Shown here: piece after piece, positions 1 to 14,479 of the stretch
How positions within the stretch are numbered: position 1 is the stretch's first letter
How the letters are laid out: the number at the start of each line of letters is the position of its first letter
Assembly (NCBI GenBank): GCA_004154925.1
Contig: QJNS01000099.1
Coordinates: forward strand, 124,001-188,000
Direction: 5' to 3'
From: Monosporascus cannonballus
Taxonomy: Eukaryota; Ascomycota; Sordariomycetes; Xylariales
Length of the DNA: 64,000 nucleotides
Notes under the pieces: model-generated
Database searches by the model: none
Told to the model about the DNA's origin: nothing
The model's input: the letters and a program-made list of their open reading frames with translations, nothing else
Program-made: the position numbers and the translations under genes

Positions 1-2966
1 AGAGAATACCTGGAAAATCGATTATAGAAAAAATGGATTTAATTTTTAAAATTTCTAATAAAATACCTTATGTTTTTTATATTTAAAAAAATAGAAAATT
101 ACGATTTTTAATTAATTATCGATAACTTAACGATATTATTATTAAAAATCGAATATTATTACTTTTAATTACGGAAATAAAAAACTAATTTTACGAAATT
201 AAATAGTTCATAATATTCGATTTTAAAAATAAATATAATTTTATTAAAATTAAAAAAGGATACGAATAAAAAATAACTTTTAGGGCGAAATACGGATTAT
301 TTAAGTATTTAGTTATATTAATAAAATTTACAAATATAATAATAACTTTTCAATAAATAATTAATTATGTATTGTGAAATTATTTTAATATATTTATTGT
401 TTGCTATTTTAACGATATTTTTATTTTTTAAAAAATGGAAAAAATATATGCAAAATACGTTTATAAAGTTTTTTAAGCTCATAAGATATAAGGTTATTTA
501 TTAACGTAAAGAATATTAATTTTATAAATAAGAAATAAAATATTTAAGATATATTATTAACTTAGAATATATTAGAATAAATTTTTAAAAATTACTACAA
601 TTATAGAATAACGAACGTTAATTACGGTTAAAAAGGTATGGCGATTTTTCGGATTCGTTAATTATTATAGGAAATTTATTCGAAATTTTAATAAAATAAT
701 TATACCTTTAACGAACTTTACGAAACAAAAATCAGATAAATGTTAAATACGGAAGAGATATTTTAAGATATTAAGAATACGATTATTAACAAATTAATAC
801 TAATTACCTACGATTTAAACCGCCGCGTTAAATTAAAAACCGATATTTCGAATTATGTATTAAACGTAATAATTAAATAACGAAATAACTAAGATAAATT
901 ATATTTTATTACATTTCTTTCGTATAAATTAAAAAAAAGTCAAACTTATTTACGATATATTAAATAAGGAATTTATGGCTATTATTATGGCATTTCGAAA
1001 ATTTGAATATTTCTTAAAAAGAAATTTGTACCAGATTAAGATTTATACGGATTATCAAATTTTTATCCGATTTATTATAACTAGGGAGCTTATAGGATAA
1101 TAATTTCATTACGCGGAAATATTGGCGAATTTCGATTTCGTTATTATTTACAAGAAAAGCTTAAAAATAATAAAGCAGATATTTTGAACAAATAACCGGA
1201 TTTCGAGAAAGTTATTTAAAATTAATTATATAATTTTCGATATTATTATAAAAAGATTTTTACGCTTATAATAAATTACAATAATTCGGGCAATACTTTT
1301 TAATATATATTTAAAAATCGAGTATTATAACGACAATTTTTCAAAAGACGAAAAAATATATAAAATAAATATTTTAAAAAAGTATTTAAAACATTTAGTA
1401 AAAGAAATATTCGAATATTTATTATACGAATATCCAGAGGTTTATAAGACTTTAAAATAGTTTTAATATATATATATATTTTTAAAATAAAATTAACTGT
1501 ACAAAAAAGTTATACGGCAATACAATATTTGCGCCAAAATAAAGGTTCGACGATATAAGCTATATAAAAAATTATAACTATTATTAATCATAAAGCAATT
1601 ATTATATTTAATTATATTCGATTTTATTACGAAATTGTTTATGTTAAAAAATTTAATTATAGAAATATATTACGATAATATTTTAATAATCGTTAACCGA
1701 TTTACGAAATTTTCTTATTTTTTACTATATTACGAAAATATAAATACCGAATACATAATATATATTTTTTAAAATATATTTTTAATACATATCAAATCCT
1801 AATAAAAATTAATTTAAATAAAAATCGATATTCGTATTTTAATTTTAATAAGGTTCTATAACATAAATCGGTTTAAATTATAAATTATTTAACATATTTA
1901 TATTTTAAATAAATAAATAAATAAATAAAATAAGTCAAATTTTACAATTTTATTTATAATATTATATTAAATACAAATAAAATAATTCGGTTAAAAAGTT
2001 ATTAATTACATAATTAATTTATAATAATAATTATTACGAAAATATTAAGATAATATTAATAAATGCAAATTTTGATTTTATTTCAGAAATTTATAAAAAA
2101 TACGCGATAACGATTTAATTAATATTAACATAATCCTGATATTAAAATAATTATAATAATTATATGTAAAGATAAAAATAAAACTAGATTTCGTACGAAA
2201 TTAGATAAATAATTATTATAATTAGAAAATATTAAAAAAAATAATTTTTCTTATTATAAAAAATATTTAAATAAAATAACCTAACAAAAAACTCGAATTT
2301 TAAATATATCGGTTTATGTAAAATCGCTAAAAAAAATCTCAAAAAATAATTATTAATTAAAATATTTATTAAAAGTTAAATTTTATTTAATTTTTTACGT
2401 TGTTTATTAGAATTAATAACAGATATAATTAAAATATATACGGTATAAGATAATATGGAAATAAAAAACAAATAAATATACGAAATAGAGAAAATTTTCG
2501 ATATGTGAAAATAAAACGAATTTATTTAATATCTGATTAAATGGAAAAAATATTCGAATTCCGAAAATACTTAAAAACTTATTAAAAACTTTATTGGCGT
2601 TTAACGCCTATTAAAAATTTTTATTAATAACGCCGAGATTAACGAGGTTAAAGATTTCCTAATTAATAAATAATTAATCGATGGATTTAAAATTAAACCA
2701 GTTAAAAAGGAGTACGGCCTTTATCGATATAGCTATGACGGCCTTTAATTCGGCCCTTTTTTTAACGTTTCAACTTATCTAATTTCTTTAAAGACCGAAA
2801 CCCACGAAATAATATACGTATTATACAGTTGGCCTATAACTTTTTTTGTTTTTAAAAACGACGAACTTTGGTCTATATTTATTTTGTTTTCTTTTTAGCT
2901 TTTTCGAATTCCATTTTAACCTTATAATGGTTAAAAACGAACGTTTCGAATTAAAAAGTAAAAAAA
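1..2966 (+). mobile_element. Element A: 3' part of a RIP-degraded Ty3/gypsy retrotransposon, cut by the window edge
   Basis: The window opens inside reverse transcriptase: the first codons read REYL, the usual start of the gypsy RT core, and the sequence runs parallel to element B from about position 5,939. Degenerate RT, RNase H, integrase and chromodomain stretches follow in the usual order, riddled with TAA and TAG. The RT active-site region near 400-420 reads roughly VCYFNDIF, with one Asp of the DD pair changed to Asn, as G-to-A mutation would do. About 200 bases present just upstream of the 3' LTR in B are missing here. The element ends at the LTR starting at 2967, which also serves B. 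It cannot encode protein. Confidence 0.85.
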
Positions 2967-3296
2967 TGTTATGACCTAACGGGCTGCGGCCTCAGAAAAC
3001 GGTCGCGACCGTGACTAGGCCATGTGGGTCGAGTCACGTGATGGCTCGACAGGATCGATCGTAAAGCCTCTAAAGCCAGGCTCGACAAGGTAAAAAGAAT
3101 TAAGTATAAAATATTTGTTAAATTCCATAATCTAAATAACACCAGCTTGCAATAAAACATCGTTACTTAAGATACCCTTGGTATTACGAGACATAACAAA
3201 TTACTGTATTTATTACTTAGATTTTTACGATATTCCTATTAACATAAACTCGTCGACTTGGGGTTTAATAATTGGTTAAACCGTTTAATCGTTATA
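2967..3296 (+). repeat. LTR shared by elements A and B (one U3 repeat unit)
   Basis: Starts TGTTATGACC and ends with a mutated ...GTTATA (from GTCACA). It is followed by the internal start CGTTACAAGC that also follows the 5' LTRs of D and E. It is thus the 3' LTR of A and the 5' LTR of B. It contains one copy of the ~36-bp U3 unit that is doubled in the LTRs at 9112, 9790 and 23166, which explains its shorter length (330 versus 366). A CACGTG core lies near 3033-3041. Confidence 0.85.
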
Positions 3297-6200
3297 CGTT
3301 ACAAGCTTTTATTTAATAATACCATTAAACTTTAAGTAATACTTAATATTATTAAAATATTAATTAGTACTTAGGAAACCTTTATTTAATAGCTTTAAAT
3401 TCGAATTTGGGAACTGGAAAAAAAGTTCGATAATTTAGGGCTACGTTTACCTAACTTTTTTTTCGCCCGTATAAAGCCAAAAAAGCCGGAACCCTACGAT
3501 GGAAAAGATAACCTTTAGATTTTCTTAATTTAGGTACGAAGTTATTTTCGCTTTTTAAATCTTAACAACTTAACAGATATAATCCTAATAATAAGAATAT
3601 ACCTAATAAGAAACGTAATTAATTAATTTAAGCTTATTATGAAAAATTTCCTAAAAATAAAAAAGGCAAATAAAAAAATTTTATTAATAAGATTTTTTTA
3701 ATTTATACCAATTTCGAAAATAAAATACGCAATAACTTTGGTAATCTGAATAAAAAACGATTTACGGTTTAATAATTTTAATAATTTTAATAAAAAAAAT
3801 TTGCATTTAAATACGCCGTAATTTTCAAAAGTTTTGCGATTAAAATAAAATAAGAAAATAACGAAACCGACGCCTTTATCGATATATTTTATAAAAAGTT
3901 TAAAAAATAATATAAAAAATAAAATTATTCGGATCGAATAATTAATTACTTTAAATCGGTATATTATAAATGTAATTAAAATTAATAATTAATAATTTAA
4001 AAAATAATAGGAAAAAATAATATATTTTATATTCGAAATATAATAAGTTTAATTAAAAAAAACGAAACGTACTTTTTATTTCTTATGAAACGGCGCCAAG
4101 ATTTATAGAATTCGGCGTTATCTATAAATAAAATTAAAACCAAATTAAATGCTTTAATTATAACAAAATAAGATATAAAATTTATAAATACAAAAAACCC
4201 AAAAAACCATAATAAGATAACTAAATTTTTATACCGGAAAAATAATCCAGGAATAATTAAAAAAATAATAATAAAATTGTTAACATAATTTAAACCAAAC
4301 ACGTATTAAGTTTTAAATAAAAAATTTAATAAAGATTATTATAATAAAAAATCCAATAAAAATGCGAAAAATTAAAAGGTTAATTTAATAAATAGCGCAA
4401 ATATAATGAAAAATATTATAAAAATAATTATATAAATATTAAAATTAAATAAAAAATATTTATCTAGGAATTTCCGAACAATACGGCAAAATATATATTA
4501 TATATTGTCGACGACGAAAATATCCCGATTACGAAAAATAAAAATAATATATTTACGTACGAGTTATCCGTATATATTATAAGGGATTTAATTTTTTAAA
4601 CCGTACCGGACATAACAAAAATCATAAATAATAATATCGATAATTTCGAAGCATAACTTTAAAAAATATTTAACAATTAGCCGAAATAAAAGATTTGCCC
4701 GAAAAAAAATAATACCTATAAGAAAATCCTTTTTATTATTATGGATAATATAATTATTAAACGGAAAAAAAATTAATTTAACGTATAATAAAAAATTATT
4801 TTTAAAAAATTATTACAAATTTTTACGAAAAGAAATTGTTAAGAAAAAAATATATTAATATATAAAACTTTTTTAAAACAATAATTAAAAAAACATATAA
4901 TAAGATATAATTATAAATATAAAAAAATTAATTTATTTAATAAAGAAAAGAATTATAAAAAAATTAGAAATAATTAATACAGCTTAAAGAAATAATATAT
5001 TAACAATAATAACAGATACAATAACTTAATAGGTTAAACGAAAAAATATAAGTAAAATTCGACAAATTTAAATAAAAATTAAAAGAAAAAAATTATTTAA
5101 AAAAGCTGCAAAATAACGAAATCTAAACAAATTAAAAGGAATTGTTAAAAAGATTTTAAACGTAATAATAAAAAATATTAATAATTTTATTATCTTAAAA
5201 ATACGAATTAAAATATATTAATATATTGTAATAATAAATTACGGAATTTTAAACAGAAATTATATTATACCGGATATAATTTATAAATTTAAATTATTAT
5301 AAAAATATAAATTGGAACTTTATATAATAACGAATATTAAAAGTTAAGAATTTATTTACGATAATAGAAAAATTATACGCAAAATTAATTATTTTAAGAT
5401 TTTTATTAAAGGATAATATTAAATAATTAATTTTAATATTATTTTATTTAAGAATTACGATATAATCTTAAAATTATTATAAATACGTTAATACGGAATT
5501 TTAATTAATAGCAAAATTGATTAAATAAAATTTATTTTATTTTTATTAATAAATAAAAAAATTAAAATTTTAATATTTAATCGATAATAATAACGAATAT
5601 AAGCATAAAAATACGACAAATATTTTATTATTTAAAAAAAATAAAATATAAAAAAACGAATATTAAAGGAAAATATAACGTAATATTATTATTATTAAAA
5701 TAAAATTAAAATAATTAAATAACGATTTGAAATAATAAAAAAAATAATTTGAGGGATTAAAAATTTAATTAATATATTATTATAATATTATAGATATAAA
5801 TAGTTTTTTAAAAAAAGAATTTAATATAAAATTATTAAAATATAACGAATAAAATTATAAAATAATTTTTAAAAACATTTTTCGATAAAATTTTACTTTA
5901 TGTATAATTTTAATAAAAACGAATTACGTATTTTCAAAAGAATACCTAAAAAATCGGTTATAAAAAAATAAATCCGATTTTCGAAATTATTAATAAAATA
6001 TCTAATATTTTTCGTACCCAAAAAAAATAAAAAATTACGATTTATAATTAATTATTAATAATTAAATATTATTATTTTTAATTACGGAAATAAACAATTA
6101 ATTTTATGGAATTAAATAATTTATTATATTCGACTTTAAAAATAAATATAATTTTATTAGGATTAAAAAAATACGAATAAAAAAATAACTTTTAAAATAA

Positions 6201-9111
6201 GATATAAATTATTTAAATATTTGGTTATATTAATAGAATTTACGAACGTATTAATAATTTTTTAATAAATAATTAATTATATAATATACACATATTTCGA
6301 TATTTTTGTTATTTATTATTTTAACGATATTTTTATTTCTTCGGAAATAAAAAAATATACATAAAATATATTTATATAATTTTTTAAATTTTATAAAACG
6401 TAAAATTATTTATTAATACGAAAAGGAATTAATTTTATATATAGGAAATAAAATATTTAAAATATATTATTACCTTAAAACGTATTAAAATAAACCTTAA
6501 AAAGTCGTTATAATTATAAAATAATAAATTTTAATAACGGTTAAAAAATAAAAATATTTTTTAAATTTATTAATTATTATAAAAAATTTATTCGAAATTT
6601 TAATAAAATAATTATATTTTTAATAAATTTTATAAAAAAAACTTAAATAAATATTAAATACCGAAAAAGTATTTTAAAATATTAAAAATATAATTATTAA
6701 TAAGTTAATATTAATTATATATAATTTAAATTATTTTGTTAAATTAACAACTAATATTTTGGATTACGTATTAAACGTAATAATCGGATAACGAAATAAT
6801 TAAAATAAATTAAACCTTATTATATTTTTTATATAAATTAAAAAGAACCGAATTTAATTATAGTATTTTAAATAAGAAATTTATATTAAGTTAAAATTTA
6901 TACGGATTATTAAAATTTTATTTAATTTATTACGATTAAGAAATTTATAAAACGATAATTAAAATATATAACAAAATTAACAAATTTTAATTTCGTTATT
7001 ATTTATAAAAAAAAATAAAAAATAATAAAATAAATATTTTACATAAATAACCAAATTTTAAAGAAAAATTAATTAAAATTAATTATATAATATTTGATAT
7101 TATTATAAAAAATATTTACGTTTACGATAAATTACGACGATTTGGGCAATATTTTTCAATATATATTAAAAAATTTAATAATATAATAATAATTATTTAA
7201 AAAATTAAAAAACAAATAAAATATAAATTCCAGAAAGATATTAAAAGGATTTAATACGAAAAATATACGAATATTAATTATATAGATATTTAAGAATTTA
7301 TAAAACCTTAAAATAATTTTAATATATATTTTTTTAAAATAAAATTAATAATATAAAAAATTATACGATAATATAATATTTGCGTTAAAGTAAAACTTTA
7401 ACGATATAAATTATACGAAAAATTATAATTATTATTAATCATAAAATAATTATAATATTTAATTATATTCGATTTTATTATTAGATTTTTGATATTAAAA
7501 ATGCTAATTATAAAAATATATTATAATAATATTTTTATAATTATTAACGGATTTATAAAATTTTCTTATTTTTTATTATATTATAAAAACATAAATACCA
7601 AATAATTAATATATATATTTTTAAAAATATTTTTAATATATATAAATTACTAATAGAAATTATATTAAATATAAAATTAATATTTGTATGAAAACTTTAA
7701 TAAAGCTTTATAATATAAATCGGCCGAAATTACTAATTATTTAATATATTTAAACTTTAAATAAATAAATAAATAAAACGAATAAATCAAATTTTAAAAA
7801 TCTATTTATAATATTATATTAATTATAAATAAAAGAATTAAATTAAGAAATTATTAATTATATAATTAACTTATAATATTAATTAGTATAAAAATATTAA
7901 AATAATATTTACGAATTTAAATTTTGATTTTATTTTAAAAATTTATAAAAAAATACGTAATAACGGTTTAATTAATATTAAAATAGTTTATATATTAAAA
8001 TAATTACGATAATTATATTAAAAAATAAAATTAAAATTAAAACTTATACGAAATTAAATAAATAAATATTATAACCAAAAGAATTTAAAAAAATTAACTT
8101 TCGAAAAAAAATAATTTTCCTTATTACAAAAAATATTTAAATAAAATAACTTAACAAAAAATTTAATTGCAAATATATCGGTTTATATAAAATCGTTAAA
8201 AAATCTTAAAAAAATAATTATTAATTAAAATTTTTACCAAAAGTTAAATTTTATTTAATTGTTTATATTTTTTTATTCGCATTAATAACGGATATAATTA
8301 AAGTACATATAATATAAAACGATATAAAAGTAAAAAATAAATAAATATATAAAATAAAAAAAAATCTTTAACATACGAAAATAAAACGGATTTATTTAAT
8401 ATTTAATTAAATAAAAAAATACTCAAATTCCGAAAATACTTAAAAATCCGCCAAAAATCTTATTAATACCTAATACTTATTAAAAAATTTTTACCAATAA
8501 CGCCGAAATCGGCAAAGTTAAAAGTTCCCTAATTAATAAATAATTAATTTATGGATTCCAGGTTGGACCAGTTAAAAAAAACGACCTCTGCCGTTATAAC
8601 CTTAGCGGCCTCCAATTCGGCCTATTTTTCTCGACGTTCCAACTCATTTAACTCCTTTAGGGACCGAAACTTACGAAATAACATACGTATTATACGGTCG
8701 GCCCATAATTTCTTTTATTTTCGAAAACGACGAACTTTAATTTGCGTTTATTCCGCTTTTTCCTTTATTTTTTTTAAATTCCGTTTTAACCTTAAAGTAA
8801 TTAAAAACGAACTTTTTAAATTAAAAAATAAAAAACCGTTAACGTTACAAAAGCCCTAACTTTACATTACGTACTTTTTATATTTAAAAAAATCCGATAA
8901 AAAAGTACGATAAAATAATAATCCGTAACGAACATAATAAGAACATATTAATATATTTACGGTTTAAAAAATAATTAATTTAAATAAGTTATTCCTTTTT
9001 TTTATTTTTTTTATTAATAAATTTTTTAACATAGTTTAATATAATGGCGGAAAGAAAATTTATAAAAAAAAAAGAAATTTTTAAAACAAAAATTATGGAA
9101 AAAGAAAATTA

Positions 9112-9477
9112 TATTATAATTTAACAGGCTGCGGCTTCAGAAAACGGTTATAACCGTAATTAGATTATATAAGTCGAATTACGTAATAGCTCTATAGGAT
9201 TAATTATAGAATTTTTAAAACCAGGTTCAACAGGATCGATCGTAAAGCCTTTAAAGCCAGGTTCGACAGGATAAAAAGAATTAAGTATAAAATATTTTTT
9301 AAATTCCATAATTTAAATAATACTAGTTTGTAATAAAATATCGTTACTTAAAATACCCTTAGTATTACGAGACGTAACAAGTTATTATATTTATTGCTCA
9401 GATTCCTACGATATTCCTGCTAACATAAACCCGTACGCCTTAGGTTTAATAGTTGGTTAAACCGCCTAGCCGTCACA
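9112..9477 (+). repeat. 3' LTR of element B (two U3 repeat units)
   Basis: Begins with a mutated TATTATAATT (from TGTTATGACC) and ends GCCGTCACA. The U3 part carries two tandem 36-bp units around 9,200-9,270, one more than the LTR at 2967. That difference accounts for the whole length difference of the two LTRs. Confidence 0.85.
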
Positions 9478-9789
9478 CTAAGGCACTTTTTAATGAGTAA
9501 TTTACGAAATTATACAAATATTCAAAATTAATTAACGATTTCAAAAAAAACGTTATAAACGCTTTATAAAAAATAATTAGGTTAATATTTAATAAACTTG
9601 TAAAGGTAAATACTTTTTCTGAAATAATTATAAAATAATTTAACTTTTTATGATAAATAATCTATATATTATTTTTAAAAAACGAATTACCTTATAAAAA
9701 AATATATGGATTTCGTCAGTTAAATTTACTATAATTATAACACGTTAAAAAGCCTTTAAATGCAATTATTAAAAGCTGATCTTCGAAAG
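9478..9789. other. AT-rich spacer between elements B and C
   Basis: About 310 bases of AT-rich sequence with no LTR, no open frame of note and no similarity that I can see to the flanking elements. It may be degraded host sequence or an older unrecognised repeat. Confidence 0.4.
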
Positions 9790-10160
9790 TGTAACGGCTA
9801 AGGGGTTTAACCAACTATTAAACCTTAGTTGTACGAGTTTATGTTAACAGGAATATCGTAAGAATCTAAGTAAGAAATATAATAATCGTATTACGTTTCG
9901 TAATATGAAAGGTATTTTAGATAACAAATTGTTATTATAAGCTGATATTATTTAAATTATAGAAACAACGAACGTATATATATTAATTCTTTCGATCTTA
10001 TTAAATCTGGCTTTATAAGCTTTACGATCGATTTTATTAAATTTGGCTTTATTAACTTTACAAGCGATTTTATCGAATTATTACGTAATTTGATTTAAGT
10101 AATTTAATTATTTTTTGGTTATTACCGCTTTCCGAGACCGCACCTTATTAAGTTATAATA
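9790..10160 (-). repeat. 3' LTR of element C
   Basis: On the plus strand it reads TGTAACGGCTAAG... to ...AAGTTATAATA, the reverse complement of the LTR at 9112 with transition differences. Two copies of the 36-bp U3 unit are present. Confidence 0.85.
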
Positions 10161-13100
10161 CGATCTTTTTTTTATAATTTTCGCTCCGAAAATTTCTTTT
10201 TTTTGTAAATTCTCCCTTTATTATTATATTAGATTATATTAAAAAGACGATTAGTAAAAAATAAAATAATAAAATAATTTGCCTAAATTAATTATTTTTC
10301 GAATTATAAATATATTTATATATTCTTATTATACGCGTTATAAAGTATTATTTTATCGTATTTTTTGTCGGATTTCTTTCGGTACGAAAAATACATAATA
10401 CGGAATTAATGCTTTTATAATGTTAACGGTTTTTTTATTTCTTAATTTAAAAAATTCGTTTTTAACCATTTTGAAGTTAAAATAGAAGTTGAAAAGGTTA
10501 AAAAAAATAAAATAGGCGTAAATTAAAGTTTGCTATTTTCAAAAACAAAAGAAATTATAGGCCGACCGTATAATACGTATATTATCTTATAGGTTTTGGT
10601 TTCTGGAAAAATTAGATAAGTTAGAACGTTAAGAAAAACAGGTTAAATTAAAGGCCGCCTAGGCCATATTAATAGAGGCCGTAAGTTTTTTCGACTAATA
10701 TAACCTTAAATTTATCGATTAGTTATTTATTAATTAGGGAACTTTTAACCCCGTTAATCTCGGCGTTATTAATAAAAATGTTTTAATAAGCGTTAAACGT
10801 TAATAAGGTTTTTGGCAGATTTTTAGGTATTTTCGGCATTCGAATGCTTTTTTTTATTTAACTAAATATTAAATAAATCTGTTTTATTTTCGTATATCGA
10901 AATTTTTTTTCACCTTATATATTTATTCGTTTTTTATTTTTATATCGTTTTATATCGTATATATCTTAATTATATTTATTATTAATTTAAATAAAAAATT
11001 AAATAATTAAATATAGTTTAATTTTTAATGGATATCTTAATTAATAATTATTTTTTAAGATTCTTTTAGCGATTTTATATAAACCGATATATTTAAAATC
11101 GAGTTTTTTGTTAGGTTATTTTATTGAAATATTTTTTATAATAAGAAAAATTATTTTCCTTTTTTCGAAAATTATGTTTTTTAAAATTTTCTAATTATAA
11201 TATTTATTTATTTAATTTAATACGAAATCCAATTTTATTTTTATCTTTTAATATAATTATTATAATTATTTTAATATCAGGATTATTTTAATATTAATTA
11301 AATCGTTATTGCGTATTTTGTATAAATTTCTAAAATAAAATCAAAATTTCCGTTTATTAATATTATTTTAATATTCCCGTAATAGTTAGTATTATAAATT
11401 AATTATGCAATTAATAATTTTTAAGCTAATTATTTTAGTTGTAATTAATATAATATTATAAATAAAGTTTTAAAATTTGGTTTATTCGTTTTATTTATTT
11501 ATTTATTTAAAGTATAAATACGTTAAATAATTTATAATTTAAATTGATTTATATTATAAAATCTTTTTAAAACTAAAATACGAATCTTAATTCTTTATCC
11601 GAAATAATTGCTATTAGTAATCCGTATATATTAAAAATATGTTTTAAAAAAATATATATTATTTATTCGGTATTTATATTTTCGTAATATAATAAAAAAT
11701 AAAAAAGTTCTGTAAATCGATCGATAATTACGAAACTGCTATCGTAATATATTCTTATAACTGGATTTTGTGATATGAAAAGCTTAATAATAAAGTTAAA
11801 TATAATTAAATATTATAATTGTTTTGTAATTAGTAATAACTATAATTTTTCGTATGGTTTATATTTTCGAATCTTTGCTTTAGCGCAAATATTATATTGC
11901 CGTATAATTTTTTGTACCGTTAATTTTATTTTAAAAGAGAATATATATATTAAAATTATTTTAAAATGTTATAAATCTTTAAATATTTATATTATTAATG
12001 TTTATATATTTTTCGTTCTAAATGTTTTTAATACTTTTTTAAAATTTATATCCTATCCGTTATTTGGTTTTCTAGGCAATTATCGTTATATTATTAAAAT
12101 ATCTAATATATATCGTAATATATTACCCGAATTATCGTAATTTGTCGTAAACGTAAATATCGCTTTATAGTAATATCGAAAATTATATAATTAATTTTAA
12201 CCAATTTGTTTTTCGAAATTTAGCCGCTTATTTAAAGCATTTGCTTTATTATTTTCTAAACATTTTTATAGATAATAACGATATCAAAATTCGCCAATTT
12301 TTTCGCATATTTTAATTATCGTTCTATAAATTTTTTAATCGTAATAAATCGGGTAAGATTTTAATAATCTGTATAAACCTTAACTTAATATAAATATCCA
12401 TTTAAGAAATATCTGAACTTTCGAAATACTATAATAATAACCATAAGTCTTTTATTTAAAATACCGTAATTAAGTTCGGTTTCTTTTAATTTATACGAAA
12501 AAAATATAATAAGATAAAATTTACTTTTATGATTTTGTTATCCGATTATTATATTTAACGCGTAATTCGAAATATCGGTTTTTAGTTTAATAAGGCGGTT
12601 CGGATCGTATATAATTAGTATTAGTTCGCTGGTAATCGTATCCTTGATATTCTGAAATGTTTTTTCGTATTCGGTATCTCTTTGAACTTTTTTTTGTAAG
12701 GTTTATTAGGGATATAGCTATTTCGCTAAAATTTCGAATAAATTTCCTATAGTAATTGGCGAATTTAAGAAATACCTGTACCTTTTTAATAGTTATTAAC
12801 GTTTGCTATTTTATAATTACAGCGATTTTCTTAAGGTTTATTTTGATATACCTTGAGATAATAATATATCCCAGATATTTTATTTTTTATTTATAGAATC
12901 AATTTTTTTTACATTAATAAATAACTTTGCGTTTTGTAAAGCTTAAAGAACTTTATAAATGTATTTTACGTATGCTTTTTCCGTTTTAAAAAAATAAAAA
13001 TGTCGTCGAAATAGCAAACGACGAAAATATCGAGGTATTTTCGTAATATATAATTTATTATTCGTTAGAAAATTGCTAGTACGTTCGTAAATCCTATTAG

Positions 13101-13938
13101 TATAATCAAATACTTAAATAATTCGTATTTCGTCCTAAACGTTATCTTTCATTCGTATTTTCTTTTTAATTTTAATAAGATTAGATTTATTTTTAAATTT
13201 AAATATTTTAAATTATTTTGCTCCGTAAAATCGATTTTGTATTTTTGTAATTAAAGGTAATAATGTTCGATTTTTAATAATAATATCGTTTAGTTATCGA
13301 TAATTAATTATAAGTTGTAATTTCTCGTTTTTTTTCAGTATAAAAAATATAAGACATTCTGCAAGTAACTTCGAATGTCGAATTTATCCTTTTTATAACC
13401 GATTTTCTAGATATTCTTTAAAAATACGTAATTTGTTTTCGTTAAAGTTATAAATAAAATAAAATTTCGTTAAAATCTTTTTTAAAGATTATTTTATAAT
13501 TTTATTCGTTATTTTTTAATAATTTTATATTAAGCTCCTTTCTGGAAAGCTATTTATATTTATGGTACCATAATAATATATTAAGTACAGTTTCTGATTT
13601 ATAAAGCTATTAATTTTGTTTTAAATTATTATTTAATTACTTTAGTTTTACTTTGATAATAAAAACGATACGTTATATTTTTTAATACATATTTTCTTTT
13701 TATATTTTATTCCTTTATATAATAAGGTTTTTATCGCATCCTTATACTTACATTTGTTGCTATTATCGATCGAATATTAAGATCTTATTTTTTTTCGTTT
13801 GTTAATAGAAAATAAAACGAACTTTACCTGGCTAATTTTTCCGTTAATTAAAATTCCGTATTGGCGTATTTATGGTAATCCTAAGATCATATCGTAATTT
13901 CCGAATGGAATAATATCGAAATCGAATATCTGGTATCG

Positions 13939-14310
13939 TGTTACGACCCAATAAGCTTCGGCTTCTAGAAACGGTCAAATAAGGATCACACGGACCACCA
14001 TGAGTCACGTGATGGTAATTACTGCCAAGCCAGTGATCAGAAATAATCAAAGAGGATTACAAACGATCATAATCACTACCAGCGGTATAATTATAAGTAA
14101 TTAAGCCAAGAAAAAAATATATATACGTTCATTATTTTTATAATTTAAATAGCTTTAGCTTACAATATAATATCATTACTCAAAGTACTCTTGGTATTAC
14201 GAAACGTAATACGATTATTATATTTATTGCTTAAATTCCCATAATATTCCTGTTAATATAAACCCGTATAACTAAGGTTTAATAATTAATTAAATCGCCT
14301 AGCCGTTATA
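13939..14310 (+). repeat. 5' LTR of element D
   Basis: Starts TGTTACGACC and ends GCCGTTATA. Its U3 differs from that of B and C: it carries TGATCA-rich sequence (CCAAGCCAGTGATCAG) like the solo LTR at 32240. GTCACGTGA lies near 14,004. Confidence 0.9.
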
Positions 14311-14479
14311 CGTTATAAGCTTTTATTTAATAATACCGTCAGGCTTTAAATAATATTCAATACTGTCAAAATATCGACTAGCGCTTAAAAAATCTTTATT
14401 CAGCAGCTTTAGGTTCGAATTCGGGAATTAAAGAAAAAAATCCGACAAATTAGAGTTATACTACCTGTCCAAGCTTTTT

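Larger units (their letters stand above)
2967..9477 (+). mobile_element. Element B: full-length RIP-degraded chromodomain Ty3/gypsy retrotransposon
   Basis: Two LTRs (2967-3296 and 9112-9477) bound an internal region whose order is gag, RT, RNase H, integrase, chromodomain, which defines Ty3/gypsy. Degenerate gag has the KPKKPEPYDGK stretch near 3470-3510 and a mutated CCHC knuckle near 4149-4190. RT to RNase H occupies about 5,930-7,090 and integrase about 7,100-8,350. The chromodomain remnant is near 8,400-8,460. No target-site duplication can be assigned because the left LTR abuts element A. All reading frames are broken, and short open frames on either strand inside it are by-products of the base bias. 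Confidence 0.9.

Noticed and set aside
4027..4302. 91-codon minus-strand open frame, Phe/Ile-rich
   Set aside because: It lies antisense to the gag zinc-knuckle region of element B. Its hydrophobic composition follows from A/T bias, not coding.
8551..8859. 102-codon plus-strand open frame after the chromodomain of element B
   Set aside because: Similar sequence exists in A and partly in D, but no motif is recognisable and the frame is broken in the other copies. Treated as the 3' extension of the element.
11775..12140. 121-codon plus-strand open frame
   Set aside because: It lies antisense to the integrase region of minus-strand element C; a composition artefact.
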